A DNA stretch of 64,000 bases. Source: Limnanthes douglasii subsp. nivea. Lineage: Eukaryota > Streptophyta > Magnoliopsida > Brassicales > Limnanthaceae. The notes under the pieces were generated by a model, which was not told where the DNA came from, made no database searches, and was given only the letters and a program-made list of their open reading frames with translations. Shown here piece after piece: positions 12,293 through 24,733 of the stretch. Each line of letters opens with the position of its first letter. The stretch's first letter is position 1. The position numbers were made by a program, and so were the translations under genes. The stretch covers positions 339,576,654 to 339,640,653 of the forward strand of contig JAUPFV010000002.1 in assembly GCA_036936605.1 (NCBI GenBank), in the 5' to 3' direction.

Positions 12293-12908
12293 TAGAGCCA
12301 TGTCAAACCTTCAGTCGTCAGCTAAGAATTACCAACACTGAGCTTTGACTCTATGAGATCAGCAAGCCTGCCCACTGGCTCATATATGAGTATAAAAGAA
12401 AGTGGAATTCAACCCAGTCAACACCTTTAAAAATATAATACTATCGATGAATAGTTTTTCGTATGGAAACCATGGTTCTACCCATGATAAAGGGGAAAAT
12501 CTTGTAGGTTTAATAACAAGGAATGAGCCATACCCTTCTAAGCTAATTTTTTTTATTCAACAAGCAATATAGCAGATAATTTAGACTATAAATATTAGAT
12601 TTTTAAGGACCAACTCTCCTTGGGTGACTCTACAACACTATGAGCCTTGAGATAACACTCAACTAACGAAGTAAAATCATCTAATACCCTATAGGATGCT
12701 GCCACAATGTTGTCTCGTTCATAAACTAACGCGAAAACTACATACTACAAGGGTATAGTCCCTCAACCAAATGGAATGTATCTATGATAACTTAGTCCTA
12801 GATGGGTGCCCGATTTCTATTGAGGACTTAGAGGACTTAGTAACATAAGTATTAGTGGGATTTGATTATGAGTGAACTCTAAGGAGTTGCTAATTCTGTT
12901 GGACTTAT
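12293..12908 (+). pseudogene. copia gag-like remnant (unit 2)
   Basis: Duplicate of 4175-4790. One substitution (C at 12810 for T at 4692) falls within the best-matching stretch. Same weak assignment. Confidence 0.35.
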
Positions 12909-12947
12909 AAACCCTTATGTTAACAATTAAGAGTGAGATAAAACAAT

Positions 12948-14648
12948 TAACAATCTTACAAAGTTCAGCAGCTAACCTAAATCTAATATCTAGAGCTTTA
13001 ATATCTGAAAGAGAAGTTTGAAGCATCTGTACTCCATTTTACTGATAATCTTGGTGAAAATGAGCAGTCTACAACGACTCATGTCAGCTCTTCGGAAACA
13101 CATTAGTTTAAACGAGTTGTGAGCACGACATCAAAGTCTTCAAATAGTTCATCCAATGATTCAGACCATAAAGAATCATTCTCATCCAACAGTTATGAAT
13201 GTTTTCTAAAGAATTAATTAAGATTGTCCAACAACATTCAAGAAAAAGGGATAGACAGGGCATAATTAAAGAGTATCAAGGAAAAATAAAGGGTTCAGCC
13301 GATCACCACATTGACCGTTTGTTGATCGATCCATTTGCCTTTTAGTATGAAATATGTATTTTTGCTACTTCCAACGAAGATACTGTATTTAGCTGTAGCC
13401 AAAATTGGAGACAATTACCTTTGTTTTCGAAAATCCTCTCCGGACATCTTCCCAAACGATTTGACAGTTCCAAGATGGAGAAGTATAATGGAAGCAAAGA
13501 TCCGGACAATCATCTCAAATAATTTAAAAACTTAATGGTGAATTTTGATGATCATGACAAGCTGCTACGCCGAGCCTTCTCACAAACCTTTTAGAAAATT
13601 CCATTATGTGGTACAACAGTCTCCCCTATGGGGTCTATAAAGAATTTTGACATATTCTGGGTAGCATTCCGGAGGCAATTTGTAGGAAGCAAGGAGCTTA
13701 AGGGGAATGGTGATACTTTTATCCCTTATTCCGAAGAGTCAAATGAATATTTGAAGGAATATATTAGTAGGGTTGTGAACACGAAGATTGAGCTAGCTGA
13801 TTATTTTGAACAACTTGAATCTGGGTAATTTGGCCGACTTAGTAACCCGGAAAAAAAACGATTCCTTTTGGGGCTGTTAAATCAAGTTGGAAAACAGATA
13901 ACTGTTGAAGAAAATAAGAACTCTAGAGTGCCTCTTCAAACCAGATACACAACTACGGTATCAATTCCACTAGCAACAACTTAATTCGGTTACAAATTAA
14001 AGGAAACTGGACAGGGATCACTTCGGCCAAAGCATAATCAGTCTAATCAAAACTAACAAGTTAGAAGTAAAAGGGTTCCATGGGTTCAGCCTGAATGATT
14101 TGTTGAGTTGGGAGAGAGTGTAGCAACAATTTATGACAATACTAAAAATAATGTGCAGTTTAGAAGGCCAACCACATTGCAGTCCACTAGAGAAACCAGA
14201 AGTACTCGTTTCTACAAGTATCATAATGACGTGGGTCATGACATGCATTATTGTATAGCGTTGAAGCAAGATGTACAAAATCTCATTAAGAGAGGGAAAT
14301 TAAGCGATTTTGTTAAAAAAATAAGGGAGAAACAAACAGGATAATTCACAATCCAATGCCAATGCTCCTCGAACGACTTCTTCGACAGTCCCAGGAACAT
14401 CCAGACAGGAAGATACCAAGATGATTGTTAAAATATTTGATGTTCACTCTCAATACCTTGTCCCAATCCAGATCAGATCAAGTGAAGTGATAGTGGATAA
14501 ATCTACTATATTTTCTGATTTGGTGAATGTTTTTGAATTATTAACCATATCTGGGGGGGATACCGTGACAGCACCCTCAAGCTGTTCAAGAAATATTCAT
14601 GTCAACACCTTGACTAATTAGTTGGAAGGAAGAATGTCCAAATATTTG
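12948..14648 (+). pseudogene. gypsy element A2 gag remnant
   Basis: Second copy of A1 gag (4830-6530) with the same stops. Retrotrans_gag piece at 13628-13828, zinc-knuckle-like segment at 14108-14344. Three of the copy-specific substitutions (13562, 14044, 14334) lie here. None restores a reading frame. Confidence 0.8.
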
Positions 14649-17600
14649 TACCAAACCCAGCTTATTTCATAGTCTTTGATGAAGACAACTTAAGAGATAT
14701 TGTGGGGCCACATGAAGATGTTGTGGTGATAGGGGCATCAATTGGGGGTACGGACATACGTTGAATCTTGATTGATACTAGTAGTTCGACAAACGTGTTA
14801 TTTCTGAACACTTATAGGTAGATGAATAATCCCTCGGTTATTCAGAGATCAAACAGAACTATTGCGGGATTTAGGGGGAGTTCGGCTGATGTCATTAGTG
14901 AGTTTGAAAAGGAAGTAGTCTTGGGTAAATGACCTTTTAAAAAAAATGGTAAATGCATTATTCGTTGTAGCTGACTGCCCAACATCCTAGAATTTTATAT
15001 TTGGAATATCTTGGATTTTTAGGATGCATGATATGGCCTTTACTATCCATCAATGTTTAAAATATGTTGTGGGTGTAAATCTGGGTGTAGTCCAGAGCAG
15101 CCAGAAAGTGGCTATAGAATACTATGTAACGGCTCTTCCCTCAAAGTCATTAGTGACAGTCAAGGCTGATAAGGAATAACAACTATTGGAGCCTTCCATC
15201 GATAGAAATGAAATAGATTATCTGAGAGAGGCTCCTAGTGCTATAATACCATATAAGAAGTTAATATCCAATCTCGAGCAGAAGGAAAAAATGTTAGGAT
15301 TGATACTAAGTTACCATTAAGTTTGAAACAAATGTTATTATCTTTCTTGTCTAACAATCTACATGTGTTTTCATGATGTAACTGGGGTATCAGCCAAAAT
15401 GATCTGCCACAAATTATCAGTCTGATCTGATGATGAATCGATAGTACAAAGAAAAAAGACCTTTTCCAAAGAAAAAGTCAATGTGATAGTACAAGAAGTT
15501 GATCGGTCAACCAAGTTAGGCCATATTAAAGAATCTTAATACCCCTTGTGGATAGCTAATCCTGTTTTAGTCAAGAAAAAGAATGGAAATGGCGCATGTG
15601 TATTGACTTCACTAATCTTAAAAGAAAATGTCATAAAGATCATTTTCTAGTATCTCGAATAGATCAGTTGGTGGATCCTACATTGGATAACAAGTTGTTA
15701 TCCTTTATTGATGCATTTACGTTGTATAATCAAATACAGGTATATTTGAACGAAAAAGGATCATACTCATTTTATTACTGACAGAGGGCTTCATTTCTAT
15801 AAAGTGATGTCATTTGGGTTGAAGAATGTTGGAGCTACCTATCAGCGATTGATAAACAAAATATTTGCTAGCCAGATTGGCAAGAATATGGAAGTATATA
15901 TAGATGATATGATGGTGAAAAGCCTTGAGGAGGAAGAACAAATATATAATCTTGAAGAAACTTTTTTTAACCTAGAAGCCATCAACCTAAAATTAACTCG
16001 AGAGAAATGTATTTTTGGAGTCCGATGTTGCAACTTTCTACGATATGTAATAAGTGTGAAAGGGATATAGGTCGATCAGGATCAGTTAAATGCTTTATTG
16101 GATATGGATCTTCCTCAAAGTACTAAATAATTCCATAGACTGACTGGATGGTTGGCTACACTGAATAGGTTTATTTCAAGATCATAGACAAGTGTGCTCA
16201 ATTGTTTCAAGTTTTGAGGATTGTTAAAGATTTTCTTGGTGTCCACAATGTGATCAAGAATTTCTTGAAATTAAAAATAATTTGTCTTCACCCAATATGT
16301 TGTTCAAATCTATCCAGTATGAGAAACTTTATATGTACTTAGATGTATCAGAGTATGCCATAACTGCTGTATTAGTAAGGGAAGTAGATAATTACCCCCA
16401 TCTGGTGTATTACATCAGCAAGAGTTTGCTAAAAGCATAACATAGGTATTTAAAATTAGAAAAAAATTAGCCTTTGCGCTGCTAATAGCAGCTTGAAACA
16501 TAAGGCTATACTTTCAAGCACATTCGATTACAGTTCGAATATCTTTTCCCTCAAAGAGTGTTCTACCAAAAGTTGATATATCGGGTAGAATGACTAAGTG
16601 GTTAGTTGATCTTGGAGACTATGATATTTATATTGCGCCTCGGACCGCGGTCAAGGCTCAAGGTATAGTTGATTTCTTAGTGGAGTTTTATACTGAAAGG
16701 CCTTATGAACAAGAACAAGAAAACAAGTCTAAGAAAGAGTGGATAATCCGAAAAATAGTGGGTCTAGTATGGTGGAATGTGGGGTTGGAATTTGTTTAAC
16801 TTCCCCTTATGGTGATATTATGTATCAGGCTGTATGTTTTAGTTTCAGGGCATCCAATAACGAATCATAATATGAAGTGGTCATTACTGGGTTAAGACTA
16901 GCTCAAATATGTGGAGCAAAAATGGTCTCGTTTGTAAGTAACTCACATTTACTTATTAAGCAAGCTCAAAGTTATCTGAAATTAAAAAAAATGAGTTAAT
17001 AAAGTATATGCAATTACTAAGGGAAGTTTCCATAAGTTTTATAAAAAAATCAGTTAATACCCATGGATTCTTATGCAAGAATGTCGCTCCATAAGTTCAG
17101 TTCAAAGAAAAGAGGATGAATCTGAACAAAGTATGAATATATCTGGCACACAATCCAAAGATTGGAGGTATGAAATACACCAGTTTATTTTCGATGGAGT
17201 TTTACCTTTAGATAAAGTCTTAGCTAAAAGGATCAAGCACATGGCTCGTGGTTTTTTGGTGTTAAGGGAAATTATTTATAAAAAGTCTTTCAACGGCCTC
17301 TCTTACGTTGCCTAGGTTTTCAGGAATCCCAAAGTGATCTATCTGACTTTCACGATGGAGAGGGATCAACACATTGTGGTTATAAGGCCTTAATCAGAAG
17401 AGTTTTGTTAGCAGGATACTACTGGCCTACTATAATGGCAAATTCCAAAGATATGGTCAGGAGATGTGATCCTTGCCAGAGATATGGGAATGAAATCCAT
17501 ACGCCGACATTTCCTATGGAGTCAATATCTGAACCTATACCATTTGATAGATGGGGTTTGGACTTAGTTGGACCTCTTCCCATGGCATCCCGAGGTTATC

Positions 17601-18398
17601 GAACGATAATAGTGGCAATAGACTATTTCTATAAATGGATAAAAGCTGCCCCACTGGTTAGAACCACTTCTAAAGGGGTCATAAATTTATCATCTCCAAC
17701 ATATGTTGCCAATTTGGAATCCCCCGGCGAATCACCACTGCCAATGGGCCACAATTTGGCAATAAAGATATGGAGAAGTTTTGCACTTCCATAAGAATTT
17801 AACATTGTTTCTCTTCTCCTTTCCACCCTCAGGCTAATGGTCAGGTTGAAGTTGCTAATCCGACAATTTTAACAGGGTTGAAAAAGAATCAAGAAAAAGC
17901 TGGAGGAAAATGGTCGAGTTATTTGCAAGAAGTATTGTGGGCCTAGCGAACTACTCCACGAACGACCACCCAAGAGTCTCTTTTTGCCCTTGTTTAAGTG
18001 ATGGATGCAATCACACCTATAGAATCTACTTTTCCCTCATTCAGGATAAAAAACTGTTCCAACTAGGCTAATAAAATGGTTGTAAGGAATCAGTTGGATC
18101 TTATCGAAGAAAGAAGAGTGAAGACATATTTAAGAACACCGCATTATCAGGGTTTAATGAGAAGTAGGTTTGCATACAAAGTAAAATATAAGAGATTTCA
18201 ATTAGGGGACAGAGTGTTAAGAAAAGTATTTTTGCATACCAAAGAGAAACCATTCAGAACCTGGCTCTGAATTGGGAAGGTTCATTCATGGTGTGTGAAA
18301 GGATCAAGCAAGGAGCATACAGACTTCAAGACAAAGAAGGGAATATGTTGAAGCACCCATAGAACGTTGAGCATCTCAGGTTTTACTTAGAATGAAAT
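14649..18398 (+). pseudogene. gypsy element A2 pol remnant (PR-RT-RH-RH-INT)
   Basis: Second copy of A1 pol. Protease with the DTS defect near 14775. RT pieces at 15596-15781 and 15804-16070, the latter with YIDDMMVK. Dual RNase H around 16120-17070. Integrase from about 17074, with RRCDPCQRYGNE and GLDLVGPLP in the 17405-17794 frame and the GDRVLRKV C-terminal domain at 18076-18270. It shares every frame break with A1, so the decay preceded the duplication. Copy-specific changes at 15746 and 16019 are single substitutions. Confidence 0.85.
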
Positions 18399-18898
18399 GA
18401 ACATGTAAATATATTTTTTTTATCATAATTCAATGTAAATATTTGGGGGCATAGTCTTTCCTACCCTACTGGCGCTGGGAAGTTTTAACGAGGTGTCCAG
18501 TTTTAAATAATTGTTATCTTATGCTCTTTTCGAAGGTTTTGGCGAGTACGAGGAGATTGGATAAATTAAATATCTATTAAACACCTTCATCAATCAAATG
18601 AAGTATCTTTGAAGTGATCAGATTATCAAACACTTTTGTCCTTCAAATGAAATATATTTTTAAGTGATTTAATGAATTAAACGCTCATTAAAAAAGTCGG
18701 AAAAATTAAATTTTGATTAAATACTAGACTTAAGAAGAGAAAGAAATATATATGAAGGGAAAATGAACATTAAACATTGATCAGAATATATCCGATCTAT
18801 TATCACACAAAATTTCTTGGTCATCCAAGGACTTTGGTTCATAAAACCAAGTTTGAAAGGAAATAACAGAATGCCTTGGCCATCCAAAGACTTTAGTC
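18399..18898 (+). other. A2 3' non-coding region
   Basis: Copy of 10281-10810: conserved post-integrase block at about 18444-18498 and the hairpin pair at 18814-18830 and 18874-18889. No gene seen on either strand. Confidence 0.6.
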
Positions 18899-21662
18899 TT
18901 AAACATAAAGGGTAAATACAATAAATTTAGGTCTCGTTCCCTTTGGTTTTTTCCTTACCATCATCTTTTTTGGGACTCTTGGCATTGGTGCTTGAGGTTT
19001 CATCGGTCCCTCGTCAGAATCACTCTTACTTGATTAAGAATAACCATGTTTATCACTATCTGGCATGGTATGAAAATGTATCTCATCATATGGTACGAAC
19101 TTCCACAAAAGTCTAAGGTTCTTGTTTGGAAAACTCTCATGAAATAGGAAAAACATATAAGATTTGATACCTCATCTCTTGTTTCCAAAGAATCCACAAC
19201 AGCATACTTCTCTATTGCTGCAGTTATATCTTGAGCTTGGTTCTTCTTTGGAGAAATATTTTCTTCTTCTTTGTTTTTAAGAAGTTTATTTAACTTCTTT
19301 TTCTCTTTGGATAAGGTATTGATAGTGCTTGCACTGATGGTTTATTGTTCCTTCAAAGACTTGATCTTATTAGAGGTGGTAGTTTCCATTTCAGAATACT
19401 TAGTCTGGATGGCCTCTTGGACAGCCTTAGATTGACGCAGTTTGGTTCTTTGTTCACCTTTCTCTTTACTTAAAGCCTCCTTTTATTGTTCAGACAAAAG
19501 AGAATCCTTTATGGTTTATTTGTCTGTGGTAAGAGAAGTTATATCCTTAGCCTGATCCCTGGCTTGTCTTTCTAGATCAACGATTAGCCTGGTATAGCCC
19601 ATAATTGTGTGGCCCAAAGTATCTAGTTTACTTGATACCGAGAATTATTATCCTTCACAAATCACAACATTAGTCATAATGGTTTTCAAACTCACTAAAA
19701 TACATATTACCTAAGTCATCTAGGTTAACGTCACCCTTAAGTGGATGGGATCAACTGTAGGAAAGACCGTAGAGAGAGGATCTTCGTGTATTTCTTCTTG
19801 TTGAGGAATATTAGATGGGAGAGTGGGAAGAACTTCTGTAGGTCGGAGTATCATCTCTGACCTTATGAATTTTTTTTCCTTTTTTCTAGCCCTTCGATCA
19901 CCTCCCTTATTACGCCTTTTATGACCCTTTTTCTTGAGTTGGAGTGATAAATCTAATCTCGCAGCCTCATCAATTGTTGCAGCAACTGCCTTAACAAAAC
20001 AGCATTGATTCCTTCACGATTCTCTGAACTAGCTGCTTCAGGAAGCTGTTGAGATTGGTCAACTTCAGCTTTTTTCTTCTTCATATTCTTATTTAACTTG
20101 TCCAGTTGGCTAAGAGGTTTGTTTCGGGCTGGTAATTAGAGTTCCCCATCCTTCGCCTCGGTTCTTTTAAGGATGACATCCGATGGATGGGGAGGGGTCA
20201 GTTGTTCCCACGAAATATCTTCGCTTCTATTGGTATTCCATAAGTGAGCCCTCAACATGTTTCCAGAAGTGAAACAATTGTGAAAGCCCAACCCTAATTA
20301 TCTGATGCCCATTGCTTTAACTTGGCAGATATAGCTTTTCCTGCTTCCGAATGCTCTGAGAACATTTTCAAAAAAACTGCAAAAGACACAATAATCAGTT
20401 TGGTATATCAACATAAAGTCTAACTACTCATAAAAATCTGAACAAGATTTACCTGAACTCTTCCAGTATCTAGTCAATTGGCTTGGATTTGACTTATAGT
20501 TTAAATTTTTACCATTCTCCCAAGCTCCACTTATGAAAAGAAACTGAGTCATCCATGGTTTCTCAGCTTCCAACAGATCATTCACTACTTTGTAGTCGTT
20601 TCCCATGTTGTAATGATAAAAAAATGATTTTATGATTTCTACACAAACTAGCCACAGCATCAAACTACTCCATAGGCATTGGAATTTTTTATAGTCTAGA
20701 AGCAATAATGTTGGCTAGCAGAGTATACCATGCATCCAGGCTCAGCTGGCTTGGGAAAATCTTGATTAGATGAAAATGTCTAACTATTTCCGGGTTTAAC
20801 GGGGAACGAAGACCCCAATTCAGCACCTCGATATATACCACCATCTCATTAGCTTTACAGTCCATAAGAGTTTCCAGAGTGATAAGAATCCTCACTTTGA
20901 CAGACTCCAGAAAGCCCCATTTGGTTCTTATCCGATCGAATTCGGCAGTGTATGTATACACGAACAATTTTTTTTTGAAGGGCCAATAATTATTTCACAC
21001 TAATCTTGCCCCAACTTTCCTTTCAAAACACTCTGAAAATAACTCACTATTTGGTTGTCCCACCTTTCCTCTATTTGTCTGATCCAAAGTGGTATTCCCG
21101 GTATGTCCGGATGTTTCCAAAGGGGTGTCTTCCCCACTATTTTCCACATGTTCTTATATTATAGTGGGTTGCGGTTTGGAAAATTTAGCACCAATAGTTT
21201 CTTTCTCAATCTGAGTAGCCTCGTTGAAGGGGAGCGATGGATTCAGGTCCACTAGAGGTTCGACGGGAGTTTTTCTAGCTCTTGACCTCATGTCTTTTGA
21301 AGTGGAAGGGGTACTCTTATCCTGGGAGAGTCGAGTGACTCTTTGGGGTGTAGTGTTCTTAATGTTTGATCATATAGAAATGAACGGTGAGGGTTTTTTT
21401 ATCCTTAGAAAAAGGCCTTATGTGTATTTTAATGGAAAACTCACAATCTAATGTGGGTAAAGATGGGGTGAAATATATTTTTTTAATTACTGAGGTTTCG
21501 GATGAGGATGAACTCTTTTCTGGATCCGATATTGTCTGGCTAGTTACTCCACTAGAAGAGACAGGAATTCCACCAGTGGTTTTTGCTTCCTATCTTGTTT
21601 CTTCTAACTCGGACAAATTTAACCAACCTTCTTTGATCAAAATGGTTATGCTTGTGAACATA
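18899..21662 (-). pseudogene. A2 antisense gene (Transposase_28-like domain, coiled coil)
   Basis: Minus-strand gene in the 3' region of gypsy element A2. It starts at ATG 21660-21662 (MFTSITILIKEGWLNLSELE; GWLNLSEL recurs in B and C). A Ser-rich region follows, then a domain at 20430-20967 containing NWGLRSPLNPEIVRHFHLI and FLFISGAWEN, resembling Pfam PF04195 (putative gypsy type transposon). A frameshift lies where two open frames overlap at 20689-20705. A 76-bp intron (20377-20452) splits the next segment. Downstream come basic patches, a coiled-coil-like stretch and the C-terminus near 19040-19110. Several stops show it is dead. The molecular role of this family is unknown; such extra antisense genes are known in the Tat lineage, for example maize Grande. 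Confidence 0.75.
20377..20452 (-). other. predicted intron in A2 antisense gene
   Basis: On the minus strand the exon ends AGAGTTCAG, followed by GTAAATCTTG. The 3' side is a pyrimidine-rich TGTGTCTTTTGCAG before TTTTTTTGAAAATG. Removal of 76 bp restores one open frame (SS-V-FLKMFSEH...) that aligns with the spliced product of B. The phase is 1 (split after the first base of a codon), the same as in B. Confidence 0.75.
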
Positions 21663-21747
21663 TAAACTCTCAAACTTAAAACAAAATTGCAGCTTCAAAA
21701 TTTCTCTCTCTAGAAAGTTTTCTTGTTAAAAAAACAGTAAAACAATG

Positions 21748-21786
21748 TTAAATAGTGGTGAAAAGCACTTGAGTGATTTACCTAGG
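21748..21786 (-). promoter_or_regulatory. candidate antisense promoter of A2
   Basis: Minus strand: CCTAGG (21781-21786), then 25-26 nt later a TATA-like CTATTTAA (21748-21755), about 90 nt before the ATG at 21662. The same order and spacing is seen in B and C. The TATA box is degenerate here. Confidence 0.45.
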
Positions 21787-22085
21787 GGAGATAAATCGTT
21801 CAAGTAATGAATTGTGGCTTATAACTACACCCTAATTACTTTTTGAAAATATAGGTGAAAGTACCAAGGGAAAAACAGCTGAGAGGTCAAATCACAACAT
21901 GACATGTGTTGTTTTTAAAATTCTAACCTTTGGTCAGTCCATCTGCAAAAATAAAAACACTTCGGATTCGGTTTATCTGCTCCTCGGAAGCTAACTCTTC
22001 GAAACACACTTCGAATATAATTCGGGTTTTTTCATTGATAACTTAGCTCTTCCAAAATATTTTTTAAAAGACCTAAATGGGCTAT
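21787..22085 (+). other. A2 region before 3' LTR, with polypurine tract
   Basis: No gene. Its last bases, AAAAGACCTAAATGGGCTAT (22066-22085), occupy the polypurine-tract position next to the LTR. The corresponding tracts read AAAAAAGAGGCTAC in B and AAAAAAGGGGCTCC in C. Confidence 0.5.
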
Positions 22086-22438
22086 TGATAAGGTTAGATA
22101 ATTTTGGAAGTGCCCTTCTACGTAATCCGAATGGGTAATTTGGGCATCTTCTACATTAAACTTTTTATGAATAGTCAATCTAAGTGGACCATCACTCAGC
22201 TGTGTGTTGACCGGTTTTGTTTTGGGCTTTAAAGCCTGACCTGAATCCAAAGTCTGACCGGAAGGCCCATGGGTCATAAAATAGGTATAAATACCCCAAC
22301 CAACCTCATTTAATAGGTTAGACATTTCCTAATAATATTAAATACTAGCACACACCTCTTTTATCTCTTTACCTTCTACATAAAAATTTAATACACAAAC
22401 GACCTGAAATACCCTCCGATTAGAAATTATCCACACCA
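22086..22438 (+). repeat. 3' LTR of gypsy element A2
   Basis: Begins TGATAAGG and ends CCACACCA. It aligns with the LTRs of B and C around the core promoter: GGTATAAATACCCCAACC at 22281-22300 corresponds to GGGTATAAATACCCCAAC in B. LTR length 353 bp, similar to B (380 and 406). No matching 5' LTR is present because the left end of A is lost. The antisense open frame 22032-22325 is a shadow. Confidence 0.75.
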
Positions 22439-22482
22439 ATTATGATCAACCTTTTTCCAAATAGTATCATTAAGAAGACTTG

Positions 22483-22516
<34 letters not shown>

Positions 22517-22596
22517 TTGTGTGCTTGTATGTGTGTGTGCGTGTGTGTTCGTGTATATGTGTATGTGTGTGCGCGCGCGTGCATGCGTGTGCGAGT
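22483..22596. repeat. (AT)n-(GT)n compound microsatellite
   Basis: About 12 AT dinucleotides are followed by imperfect GT/GC repeats with a GCGCGCGCGT core. The long open frames that cross it on both strands are low-complexity artefacts. It separates the A2 LTR from the hAT MITE. Confidence 0.95.
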
Positions 22597-22660
22597 CAAT
22601 AATTACCATTCCGCAAATGTATCGCAGTACGTCTCTTTTGGTTGTATGTTGTCTCTTGAC

Positions 22661-23141
22661 TAGGGATGGCAATGGGCCGTCCGCGGGTCGGGTTAGGGCC
22701 GACCCGCTTGAGTCCGTTTTTTGACACCCTAGCACGAACCCGGCCCGACCCGCTCCCGGGCTCATATTTTCAAACCCGAGCCCGTCCGCTAATGTCCGCC
22801 GGTGAACCCGGCCCGACCCGCGGACATTAATTTTAATATTTTTTAAATATATTAATTTATTTTTTAAATATATTATTTTTATTATATATAAAAAAATTAT
22901 TTTTATATATATTTTATAATTTTCGGGCCGGAACGGACCGGACAAATTTAAAACCCGAACCCGGCCCGGCCCGGTTGCGGGTTACAATTTCTGAACCCGA
23001 ACCCGGCCCGTTAGAAGTTCGGGCCGGACAAAACCCGGTCGGGACGGGTCGGGTCGGACCGGGTCGGGTCGGAACGGGTCGGGTCGGGCCGGAACGTGTC
23101 GGGTCGGGTCGGGCCGGACAACACCCGAATTGCCACCCCTA
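22661..23141. mobile_element. GC-rich non-autonomous hAT element (MITE-like), 481 bp
   Basis: The terminal inverted repeats are TAGGGATGGCAAT (left) and, reading the right end inward, TAGGGGTGGCAAT, matching at 12 of 13 bases. Flanking 8-bp target duplications CTCTTGAC lie at 22653-22660 and 23142-23149, exact. The 8-bp duplication and Ac-like TAGGG ends assign it to the hAT superfamily. The interior has no coding capacity. It consists of CCCGACCCG / GGGTCGGGTC-type repeats flanking an AT-rich centre (about 22830-22920), a strong composition contrast with the surrounding AT-rich DNA. Confidence 0.93.
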
Positions 23142-23149
23142 CTCTTGAC

Positions 23150-24733
23150 CATGATAGACGTTCATTGATTATTTATGAGCAACATTGTTTCGTAAGTGTA
23201 CATTCACATATATACAATTTAGTCCACATGAATGATCCAAGTGGAAGATTATAAGGAAATTTAAAATTGGAATGTCTCATCATGTGTAATTTAGGGTATT
23301 CATATCTTTGTGGTAAAGATAATTAAAGTAATCAATTGGAATATTGGACCAACAAATAATAATAATGTTATTATTTATTAAATATTATTTGTTAGTCTTA
23401 TGGTGTTATAAATAACATGTAAATGTACCTATATAAAGCATCTTTTAATCCAATAATTAAATATTGGGCTTATTGCCCAATAAAAATTATAGTATGGATT
23501 GGTGGAGAGTTCGTCAAAAACATTAAATGAATTATGTGATTTAGAGAAGTCAACTTAGAAAAAAAGACGAAAAAATGGTAAAAAAGAAACGATGTATACT
23601 TCTGAGTAAAATAATTGAGAATTTTTTTTATTATTTTTAAATAAAAAATTAATAAAAAGAATAAAATTATTTATTTAATATATTAAAATGATGGTCCAGT
23701 TACAAATTAATAAAAAGAATAAATTATTTATTTAATATAGTCCATTTTACAAATTCATTTTTCAGTTGCGAAAGAAAAACATTTTTGTTTTTATTATCTA
23801 TTATTAGTTCTTCTAAGTGTTTTTCTGGGGTTTTTTTTATTTTCTTTCAGAAAGACATATCTACTTCAGCTCTCAAACCAGCAAGAGATTCATAACCAGC
23901 ATTGCTCTCTGTTTGGTAGGAATCAAGAAAAGCTTACGTTGCAGGTTGATAAAGTTCTAAAAAATACAACAAAGTGTAACTATTTAATATCTTTTGTTGG
24001 TATTTTTATTTTTACATAAACGTATGGAAATCTTTAAATGATTTACATATTCCCACACATGGATATAGAATTTATTTACGATCCGAACCAAGTTAAATTT
24101 TTTTTTTCGTATTTAATTTTATACTGTATTCTCTAATTAATTTTATAATTTTAAAAAATTAAAAATTTAATATTTTGTGACTTTTTATATCTCCCGGACA
24201 AATCATCACCAACTATCGTCAAAATTTTGAGTTGACCGACGAAGTCTTGACAAAAATCATATTAAATATGGTGATTTGCATCGATAAGATGACTAAAATA
24301 TAGTAGTAGTTAAAATATTGCTTACTTGGGGTCAAATAAAAGGAGCAGTTAAAGAAAATATATATATTTTCTTATAAGTCGAAATACCTAATACAACGAT
24401 GGGTAACGAAGGAGAGACCTCTTTTCCAATTTTTTACCGCCGTCTATAATAAGTAATCATTTTTCTTCGCAAGAGATATATAAACAAAGCATAGACTTAA
24501 ATGAGATTGTAAGCAGTTTTTGTTTTCGTATTGTACCGTGGGATCTAGCCCCGACTCATTTATTTTATTATAAAAATCCATAAATTAATTTTCAACTATT
24601 ATTAGCAACCTAACCCGAAGGTGCTAGCTATTTATATATACATTGTATTTTATAAATACCTTCTTATAGATAAAAATAAAAATATGGCTTATATCATTGG
24701 AAGCTTAGATAGTTTGTAAATCAGTAAAATGAT
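23150..24733. other. intergenic, no gene identified
   Basis: AT-rich sequence between the MITE and the hAT element. I see no open frame of note. At 23838-23940 a segment between a pyrimidine-rich TTTCTTTCAG and GCAG-GTTGATAAAG looks exon-like. Its reverse complement includes the short reading SNAGYESLAGLRAEVDMSF before a stop, too short to assign. Confidence 0.5.

Larger units (their letters stand above)
11427..19537 (+). repeat. tandem duplication, second unit
   Basis: Second copy of the 8.1-kb block. Homology to unit 1 ends at 19537 (matching 11419). After that base the sequence continues into the unduplicated 3' part of element A2. The direct, head-to-tail arrangement and near identity indicate a recent event. 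Everything annotated in unit 1 recurs here at +8118. Confidence 0.97.

Noticed and set aside
3309..19537. Treating the tandem repeat as two independent gypsy insertions or as an LTR-bounded tandem element
   Set aside because: The units share every frame break and a non-LTR breakpoint, and the junction has templated filler. Only a segmental duplication explains this. An assembly error remains possible, but the copy-specific substitutions and the novel junction speak against it.
22427..22945. 172-codon minus-strand and 71-codon plus-strand frames
   Set aside because: They run through the AT/GT microsatellite and the hAT MITE. The amino acid content is repeat-driven (Thr/His, Val/Cys).
22930..23115. 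Telomere-like or CRISPR-like repeat
   Set aside because: The GGGTCGGGTC units are contiguous, short and irregular, without spacers. They lie inside a hAT element with clear ends and target duplications, and do not match the plant telomere repeat.
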